From an uncultured Clostridia bacterium (GTDB lineage Bacteria > Bacillota > Clostridia > Christensenellales > UBA1242): a DNA stretch of 58,902 bases. The notes below the pieces were generated by a model. That model did not search any database and was not told the DNA's origin. It saw nothing but the letters and a program-made list of their open reading frames with translations. A program made the translations under genes and the position numbers. The stretch lies in NCBI GenBank assembly GCA_947630745.1, contig CANRIT010000008.1, positions 1 to 58,902 on the forward strand. The letters are read 5' to 3'. Positions 53,726 to 58,902 of the stretch are shown here, piece after piece; position 1 is the first letter of the stretch; each line of letters opens with the position of its first letter.

Positions 53726-53754
53726 ATTGACAAAAAGTTTTATATAATTTATAA
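53726..53754 (+). promoter_or_regulatory. ltaS promoter (leaderless)
   Basis: TTGACA (53726-53731), 17-nt spacer, TATAAT (53749-53754); the ATG at 53762 follows 7 nt later with no ribosome site. Confidence 0.85.
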
Positions 53755-53761
53755 TTATTAT

Positions 53762-55990
53762 ATGGGGAAAACACTTTTAAACAAACTTTACATCACGCTA
53801 TATTTTGTTTTGGGCTCTGTCGTTTTGGAGTTTGTTAATTTTGTTGTGCTTGATTTTGGATTTTTTCCGCAGTATTATTTTTACGATTTGTTAATCATCC
53901 TTTTTATTGCGATGATTATTTTTATTTTGCCGCACTACATAACTCAATATGTTTTTGCAACAATAATGCTGGCCATTCAATCGCTTTTGATTTACGCAAA
54001 TTATTCGCTGTATATGATTTACACGGGCGATTTATTTTCGTTTGACATGTTTAACTTGCTTGGCGAGGCTATGGCAGCGGCCACATCGGGCTTTGTTTAT
54101 TTTTCAATTATTTGCCAAGTTTTGCTTATATTTTTGTTTATTGGTTCAATTGGGTTTTTAATTTTAAAACACTGCCTTAAAGATAAATTTAAAGCAAAAA
54201 ATCACTTTTCAATTGCATCCATATTCATTTTTGTTGGCATGCAAATTTTAACCTTTGGCGCATGCGCGGGTTTCCGTGGCACGCTAAGCCCAGAAAATTA
54301 TGGCGATAAATTGCAAGATTTTGTGTTTTCCGATTCGTTTTACATGTACACCGATATAATTAAGGAAAATGGTTACAAAAAATTTGGCACATATGGCTTT
54401 TATTTAAACATGCTTTTCAACACCAACCATAGCCAAACGGACACAATTCAGCATGCCGCAATCGACTATTTTGACAAGGGTGACATATATTCTTCTAGTC
54501 AAGTGTTTGGCGTAGACAAGGGCAAAAATGTTATTGTTATTATGATGGAGTCGCTTGAATGGTTTGCGCTTGAAAATGGCGATTACAACTTCCCAGCAAG
54601 CCAATTTTCAAACGAACTTACCCCAAACATCTATCGGCTTATAACGGGCAAATATGTGGATGCGGACGGTCAAAATCAAACGGACAAGCAAGGGATTATT
54701 GCCACCAACTTCTTTGCAAAATCAAAAACCAACATATCGGAAAGTTATGGCATATTGGGAAATTTCCCAGTTGGGCAAAATTTGCAAAGCATATTAAAAA
54801 ACGGCACCAGTCAAGATTTTGGCTACGCGCTGCCAAATGTGCTTAAACAAAACGGATATATTACAAATTATGTTCACTCAAACACCATTGAATTTTATGG
54901 CCGCGACAAAACGCATGAAAAATTGGGGTTTGACAAACTTACTGGCAAAGATAGCATTTTGGACGAAAATGGCAAACAAAAGTACACCGACTTAGACTTT
55001 CATCACTGGCTTTGTGAAGAAGATTTTGTAATGGATGCAATGGATAGCATTGTGCCAAAACAAGCGGACGAAAAAACATATGGGCAAGATAAGCAAAAAT
55101 TTTACACTTTCTATCTAAATGTTTCATCCCATGGGGGGTATACTGATAACGAGCATAATCAAGATCAAGTTAGATATAAAAATTACATTATGTATGGCGA
55201 GGATGACTGCATTTTAAACGATGACGGCGCATGGGTGTTGGATAGCGAAAAATCTGAGCCAACCTATACAAATTGGTACAAAAATGTGTTAAAAAATTAT
55301 GGCACAAAGTCAGGTGAAGAATTTGTCGAAAACGAACTGACAAATCAACTTGTAAATTACATGTCGGGCGTAAAAGGGCTGGATGCAGCAATCGGTAAAA
55401 TTGTTGCACAACTTGAAGAATATGGCATTTTGGACGACACAATTATGATGCTTTATGCCGACCATTATGCGTATTATGATAGTTTAAGCAATAGGATTAA
55501 AAACATCCAAAGCGCAGTAGACAGCCAGCATATTGAACTTAACACCTTGCCGTTTGTTTTGGTAAGCCCGGGGCTTAACAGCATGCAAAATGTGCCATAC
55601 ACAAATAAGGGTGAGGGGTATACCTATATGGACGCATTCTGTTCGGCGTACGACATAATTCCAACGCTGCTTGATTTGTTGGGCATAAAGTTTAATCAGC
55701 GATTTTATTTGGGTGATTCGCTGTTCAGTCCAATTAGAACAACCTATCGCGCGGAAGTTGACGGCGTTCAGCAAATCCACACTATGAAGGTGTATTATTC
55801 CAACATAGGCGGCATTTATTGTCAAGATTTGATAACATCAAATTTTGAAGACTTTATCGCCCAAAGCAAGGTGGATAATCAAACGCTAATTGATTTTATA
55901 AACCAAGCCTCAGAAAAAATTATTAATGTGTATTATTTGGATGTGTTAAACAACAATCTTTTGTACACCAAACTTAGCAATGCTTTTTAG
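53762..55990 (+). CDS. ltaS: LtaS-family lipoteichoic acid synthase / sulfatase
   Basis: 742 residues; five N-terminal membrane spans and an extracellular alkaline-phosphatase-type domain that polymerises glycerol phosphate from phosphatidylglycerol. Metal and catalytic residues are seen in IMMESLEW, KTNISESYG (Thr near residue 323), SSHGGYT and LYADHYAYYD. Somewhat longer than the 640-residue Staphylococcus enzyme, with insertions between the motifs; a related phosphoglycerol transferase is possible. The near-perfect promoter abuts the ATG, so the message is probably leaderless. A terminator overlaps the stop codon. Confidence 0.92.
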   Translation: MGKTLLNKLYITLYFVLGSVVLEFVNFVVLDFGFFPQYYFYDLLIILFIAMIIFILPHYITQYVFATIMLAIQSLLIYANYSLYMIYTGDLFSFDMFNLLGEAMAAATSGFVYFSIICQVLLIFLFIGSIGFLILKHCLKDKFKAKNHFSIASIFIFVGMQILTFGACAGFRGTLSPENYGDKLQDFVFSDSFYMYTDIIKENGYKKFGTYGFYLNMLFNTNHSQTDTIQHAAIDYFDKGDIYSSSQVFGVDKGKNVIVIMMESLEWFALENGDYNFPASQFSNELTPNIYRLITGKYVDADGQNQTDKQGIIATNFFAKSKTNISESYGILGNFPVGQNLQSILKNGTSQDFGYALPNVLKQNGYITNYVHSNTIEFYGRDKTHEKLGFDKLTGKDSILDENGKQKYTDLDFHHWLCEEDFVMDAMDSIVPKQADEKTYGQDKQKFYTFYLNVSSHGGYTDNEHNQDQVRYKNYIMYGEDDCILNDDGAWVLDSEKSEPTYTNWYKNVLKNYGTKSGEEFVENELTNQLVNYMSGVKGLDAAIGKIVAQLEEYGILDDTIMMLYADHYAYYDSLSNRIKNIQSAVDSQHIELNTLPFVLVSPGLNSMQNVPYTNKGEGYTYMDAFCSAYDIIPTLLDLLGIKFNQRFYLGDSLFSPIRTTYRAEVDGVQQIHTMKVYYSNIGGIYCQDLITSNFEDFIAQSKVDNQTLIDFINQASEKIINVYYLDVLNNNLLYTKLSNAF

Positions 55991-56002
55991 CGTTGCTTTT
56001 TA
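55976..56002 (+). terminator. ltaS terminator overlapping the stop codon
   Basis: AGCAATGC (55976-55983) with GCGTTGCT (55990-55997, one G-U), then a T run. Confidence 0.75.
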
Positions 56003-56089
56003 ACATTTGTTGTGATTTTACAATAAATAACTAATATAAATAGGAAAATTTGCAAAAACAAAAAATTTTAAAAAATTTTAAAAAAATTG

Positions 56090-56118
56090 TTGACAAGCAA
56101 ATTTATTTATAGTATAAT
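56090..56118 (+). promoter_or_regulatory. tRNA-Asn promoter
   Basis: TTGACA (56090-56095), 17-nt spacer, TATAAT (56113-56118); the tRNA begins 12 nt downstream. Confidence 0.85.
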
Positions 56119-56129
56119 CATAACGCAAT

Positions 56130-56204
56130 GCCTCGATAGCTCAATGGTGGAGCACTCGGCTGTTAACCGATAGGTTGTAGGTTCGAGCCCTACTCGGGGC
56201 GCCA
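56130..56204 (+). tRNA. tRNA-Asn (anticodon GTT)
   Basis: 75 nt with encoded CCA. The acceptor stem is GCCTCGA with TCGGGGC (one G-U) and discriminator G. The anticodon loop is CTGTTAA and the T-arm loop is GTTCGAG. It has its own promoter and terminator and forms a single-gene unit. Confidence 0.97.
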
Positions 56205-56210
56205 GCAAAT

Positions 56211-56238
56211 TGGGTGGATTACTTCCGCCCATTTTTTT
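56211..56238 (+). terminator. tRNA-Asn terminator
   Basis: TGGGTGGA (56211-56218) with TCCGCCCA (56224-56231, one G-U), 5-nt loop, then seven T. Confidence 0.85.
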
Positions 56239-56264
56239 ATGGTTTTTGGTTAAGTGAAAAAAAT

Positions 56265-56280
56265 ATGCCCGTTGGGGTAT
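56265..56280. promoter_or_regulatory. Second CsoR-operator-like site
   Basis: ATGCCCGTTGGGGTAT agrees at 12 of 16 positions with the palindrome inside the csoR-like promoter at 56458-56473 and lies 193 bp upstream of it. The rest of 56239-56448 is AT-rich with no gene. Confidence 0.35.
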
Positions 56281-56448
56281 TAATTTAAAAGGAAAAAATT
56301 AAAGTTTTGGTTTAAACTTAAAAACAACTGTCAAATATAAAAACAAGCAAAAAAACAAAAATTTTGCAAAAAATGAGGATTTTTGTGCCAAAAAAGTCAA
56401 AAAAATTGCAAAAAATTAAAAATTTTTACAAAAATGTGTAAAAAATGT

Positions 56449-56478
56449 TTGACATATATACCCCATGGGGTGTAAAAT
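56449..56478 (+). promoter_or_regulatory. Promoter with CsoR-type operator in its spacer
   Basis: TTGACA (56449-56454), 18-nt spacer, TAAAAT (56473-56478). The spacer holds the perfect palindrome ACCCCATGGGGT (56460-56471). CsoR-family sites are GC tracts flanked by A/T of this kind. A protein bound here would cover both promoter elements, so autorepression is expected. Confidence 0.8.
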
Positions 56479-56503
56479 TAAGTAAACTTTCTAAGGAGGA
56501 AAT

Positions 56504-57115
56504 ATGAAAGAAACCAAAAAAGCTACAACTGCAAAAGTGGAAAAGAAACCAGCAGTTGCAAAAAAAGCTGCCCCAAAGGCAACAAAACCTGCTGTAAAAA
56601 CCGCAGCAAAAAAACCAGCAACTAAAACTGCAAGCAAGCCAGCAAAAGTTGCAACAAAACCAGCTGTAAAAACTGCAGCTAAAAAACCAGCAACCAAAAC
56701 TGCTGCAAAACCAGCAAAGGCTGCAAAGGCTACAAAACCAGCCGTTAAAAAAGAGGTTAAACCTGCCGTAAAAAAAGAAGTAAAGGCAGAAGTTAAACCA
56801 GCAGCAAAAAAACCAGCTGCCGCAAAACCTGCTCAAAAAAAAACGGCAGTAAGTCGCGCGGAAGAAGATAAAAAGGCTATCAAAAACCGCATTAACCGTG
56901 TAATTGGGCAATTGAATGGTATTGTCAGCATGGTGGACGAAGGTAGAGCTTGCGAAGATATTCTTATTCAATTGGTTTCAAGTTATAAATCGGTTAAAAG
57001 TATTTCCAACATGTTAATTGAAACGGAGATGAAGGATTCCATCAAAAAGGGTGCAGAAACCAACAATCCAAAATTATTTGACGAAGCAATGGAAATATTT
57101 AGACGCTATCAATAA
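56504..57115 (+). CDS. CsoR-family domain fused to a histone H1-like Lys/Ala/Pro tail
   Basis: 203 residues. Residues 1-115 are almost only Lys, Ala, Pro, Thr and Val in repeats such as ATKPAVKTAAKKPATKTA (twice), like H1-type nucleoid proteins. Residues 116-203 match the four-helix CsoR/RcnR/CstR repressor fold (RINRVIGQLNGIVSMVDEGRACEDILIQL). The whole protein has one Cys (150) and no His, so the Cys-His-Cys copper site and the two-Cys sulfide sensor site of the family cannot form. Consensus AAGGAGG before the ATG. A matching operator lies in its own promoter. Confidence 0.88.
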   Translation: MKETKKATTAKVEKKPAVAKKAAPKATKPAVKTAAKKPATKTASKPAKVATKPAVKTAAKKPATKTAAKPAKAAKATKPAVKKEVKPAVKKEVKAEVKPAAKKPAAAKPAQKKTAVSRAEEDKKAIKNRINRVIGQLNGIVSMVDEGRACEDILIQLVSSYKSVKSISNMLIETEMKDSIKKGAETNNPKLFDEAMEIFRRYQ

Positions 57116-57120
57116 AAATT

Positions 57121-57141
57121 GTGGGTTAGCCCACTTTTTTT
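57121..57141 (+). terminator. Terminator of the CsoR-like gene
   Basis: GTGGG (57121-57125) with CCCAC (57130-57134), 4-nt loop, seven T. Confidence 0.8.
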
Positions 57142-57157
57142 ATGCAAATTTTTGTTT

Positions 57158-58207
57158 TTAATGCGGATTAATGTTTTTTGTGGCGTAAAAACAAATTAAA
57201 TCCACCACCTTTTGCCTGCCGTTAACTTGCTGCAAATTTAAATACGCGTTTTTGTAACTTTTTATATTTGCATAAAAATTGTAAATTTCGCTTTTTAATT
57301 TTTGGCTATCAAGCGCGCTTTGGTGCAACAATTTTGCCACTTTTAAATTTTGATAGTATTGCGCATTTAAAAGCTGGTCGCCGCGCGTGGATTTGTTTTC
57401 AAGCGGAATAAGCAACATGGGTATTTTTTTGTAAAAGCATTCGCTTGATACCCCCGCCCCGCTTCTGCCAATCACAAAATCCGCAAGGTTGTATAGTTCG
57501 GTCATGTTTTTATAAAACGGCAGCGCAGTGTAGTTAAGTCGGCTTTTTTCCTTAGTATTTTGCTTGCCCAAAATGTGGATAATGTTAAAATCTTTTATAA
57601 GTTCGTCCACAATTGGCTTAACAAGTTCGTTTATCGCTTTTGCGCCAAGCGAGCCGCCCAAAATTAAAATTGTGGGCTTGTTTAAATGCAAAACAAATTT
57701 GTTGGCTTTTGCGCTGCTGTCAAAACTTTTTGCAAAAATGGGACCAGTATACACAATTTTTTCGCTTTTTTGCTGCAAAATTTTAAAATTTACGCACATT
57801 TTTGTGCATAACCGCAAAATTATTTTGTTTGCCAAACCAAAACTGTAATCACTTTCGTGCGCAATTATTGGAATCTTAAGCATCTTAGCCGCCACGCACA
57901 CTGGCAGCGAAACATATCCACCCTTGCTAAAAATTAGCGCGGGGTGGATTTTTTTAAGTATCTTCTTCGCCTTAAAAATTGCGTTCACCAGCACAAATGG
58001 TATTTTTAAATTGCAAAAAATTTTGCCGCGCGTAAGTTTCACCGCCGGTATGCAAAAAAATTCAACATCTTTTGGCACGCGCGCCATTTCCGGCCCATCG
58101 CTGCCAAGATAAACGCAGTGAAATTGGCTTTTTAACTCGTCAATCAAATATAGATTTGGCATAACATGCCCAAGCGTGCCTCCGCCAGTAAAAACAATTG
58201 TTTCCAT
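57158..58207 (-). CDS. murG: UDP-N-acetylglucosamine transferase MurG
   Basis: 349 residues; adds GlcNAc to lipid I to form lipid II on the inner face of the membrane. GT-B fold with GGGTLGHVMPNL, GGYVSLPV, HESDYSFGLANK, GGSLGAKAINE and the C-terminal donor site RSGAGVSSE and KSTRGDQLLNA. The start is taken at ATG 58207, where GGG motifs are correctly spaced; the frame is open to a TTG at 58231. There is no ribosome site and a TAAAAT box lies 5 nt upstream. It lies alone, outside the usual mur-fts cluster. Confidence 0.93.
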   Translation of the reverse strand: METIVFTGGGTLGHVMPNLYLIDELKSQFHCVYLGSDGPEMARVPKDVEFFCIPAVKLTRGKIFCNLKIPFVLVNAIFKAKKILKKIHPALIFSKGGYVSLPVCVAAKMLKIPIIAHESDYSFGLANKIILRLCTKMCVNFKILQQKSEKIVYTGPIFAKSFDSSAKANKFVLHLNKPTILILGGSLGAKAINELVKPIVDELIKDFNIIHILGKQNTKEKSRLNYTALPFYKNMTELYNLADFVIGRSGAGVSSECFYKKIPMLLIPLENKSTRGDQLLNAQYYQNLKVAKLLHQSALDSQKLKSEIYNFYANIKSYKNAYLNLQQVNGRQKVVDLICFYATKNINPH

Positions 58208-58343
58208 ACCATATTTTATGATTTTTTCCAAAATTTATAATGAAATCTTGCCAACAACCCAAGTTCTTCCAAAAAAACAAGGGTTAATTTGCCGTATATA
58301 TGTAAAAATTTGTAAAAATTATCCTATTTTTTATTAAAAAAGG

Positions 58344-58370
58344 TTGACGGGGGGGGGCAAGTGGTAAAAT
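58344..58370 (+). promoter_or_regulatory. Promoter with a nine-G tract in the spacer
   Basis: TTGACG (58344-58349) and TAAAAT (58365-58370) with TGG extended -10 are only 15 nt apart, and the spacer starts inside a run of nine G (58349-58357). Gain of two G would give the optimal 17-nt spacing. A GGAC/GTCC hairpin (about 58384-58395) lies in the leader before the ribosome site. Confidence 0.75.
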
Positions 58371-58411
58371 AAGTATAGCAGGTGGACTAGGGTCCAATAA
58401 AAGGAGAAATT

Positions 58412-58902
58412 ATGCCAACCAAAAATGCCGCAATGGGCGGACAAAAGAAAAAACTTACCGCAGAAGAAAAAGAGATGCTTAAAAAACCAGTGCAGGAAAA
58501 GAAGGAGAAAAACACTGGCAAAAAGGTAGCGATAGTAGTTGCGTCAGCCTTATTAGCAGCAACTACGCTTACCATTCCAGCAGTAATCTATTACACCAAT
58601 CATCAAGATTTCCAAGTAGAAATCCATGCAGTTGGTGAAGATTTGTCATCCAACCAAACACTTAAATTAAAGAAAGGTTCAACTATAGGTGACATCCAAG
58701 CACCTAACAAAGATGGATACTTTTTTGCTGGGTTCTACTCAGACCAAGACTTAAATAACGAATTATCTACTGATACCAAGATTACAAAAGGTACAACTGT
58801 ATATTTAAAGTATATAATTATTAATTATGTATTTACAAATGCCGATGTTTTTGAAAATGTAGAAATTCAAAACCTAACTGGTGAAAAACTAGATACCACT
58901 CA
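58412..58902 (+). CDS. Surface protein with InlB-type repeat, cut by the window edge
   Basis: 163 residues are visible. A hydrophilic, Lys/Glu-rich N-terminus of about 38 residues precedes a membrane span (VAIVVASALLAATTLTIPAV). An extracytoplasmic part follows, with an InlB B-repeat (Listeria-Bacteroides repeat, Flg_new) whose marks are KKGSTIGDI, NKDGYFFAGFYSDQDL and KGTTVYLKY. It is therefore a type II or N-terminally anchored surface protein of unknown partner. AAAAGGAG precedes the ATG. The promoter contains a G tract, so expression may be phase-variable. Confidence 0.8.
   Translation, partial: MPTKNAAMGGQKKKLTAEEKEMLKKPVQEKKEKNTGKKVAIVVASALLAATTLTIPAVIYYTNHQDFQVEIHAVGEDLSSNQTLKLKKGSTIGDIQAPNKDGYFFAGFYSDQDLNNELSTDTKITKGTTVYLKYIIINYVFTNADVFENVEIQNLTGEKLDTT

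Overview
The window looks like part of the chromosome of an uncultured, low-GC, anaerobic, Gram-positive-type bacterium of the Clostridia. This is inference from gene content. It has a class III anaerobic ribonucleotide reductase with its activase, an LtaS-family lipoteichoic acid synthase, the yabP-yabQ-divIC gene order known from Bacillus, a SpoVB-type flippase and HU. TGA is used as a normal stop. Intergenic DNA is very AT-rich, while coding DNA favours codons such as CGC and GGC. There is no rRNA operon, prophage, transposase or CRISPR array. The left edge starts inside a 12-bp minisatellite, and the right edge cuts a surface-protein gene.

Layout. 0.6-4.5 kb: small membrane protein, dnaB, yqeY, a methyltransferase-like gene with a duplicated tail, a HEXXH peptidase and a 22-codon ORF. 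5-12 kb: metG, a hypothetical gene, gyrB-gyrA. 12.3-18.9 kb: membrane protein pair, metallo-hydrolase, nrdG and nrdD, with two inverted arrays of a hairpin-rich intergenic repeat, then a divergent Crp/Fnr-type regulator. 19-30.7 kb: mainly housekeeping genes (two degV, 23S uracil methyltransferase, tetR, radC, argS, dus, flippase, HU, tadA). 30.5-37 kb: M14 peptidase, YjbR protein, rlmH, two CPBP proteases, a GlmU C-terminal domain alone, and the cmk-like/divIC/yabQ/yabP cluster. 37-48 kb: one 3,677-residue GLUG-repeat lipoprotein. 48-59 kb: queH, alr, yugP, a membrane protein with six AT-hooks, a DUF1858 protein, ltaS, tRNA-Asn, an H1-like tail fused to a CsoR domain, murG and a truncated InlB-type repeat protein.

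Themes. (1) Three different DNA-architectural proteins lie here: HU, a membrane-anchored coiled-coil protein ending in six AT-hooks, and a CsoR-fold protein with a 115-residue Lys/Ala/Pro tail. The CsoR-type gene has a GC-rich palindrome exactly inside its promoter spacer. (2) At least nine genes have a -10 hexamer only 5-7 nt before the start codon and no Shine-Dalgarno sequence, so they should give leaderless mRNAs; downstream operon genes use AAAGGAG-type sites. (3) A 16-bp palindrome lies at -41.5 of the predicted nrdD promoter, next to the Crp/Fnr-type gene. (4) The 13.4-kb and 15.4-kb arrays keep the same hairpin shape and loop while their stem sequences differ. (5) A run of nine G lies inside the promoter spacer of the last surface-protein gene, a candidate phase-variable switch.
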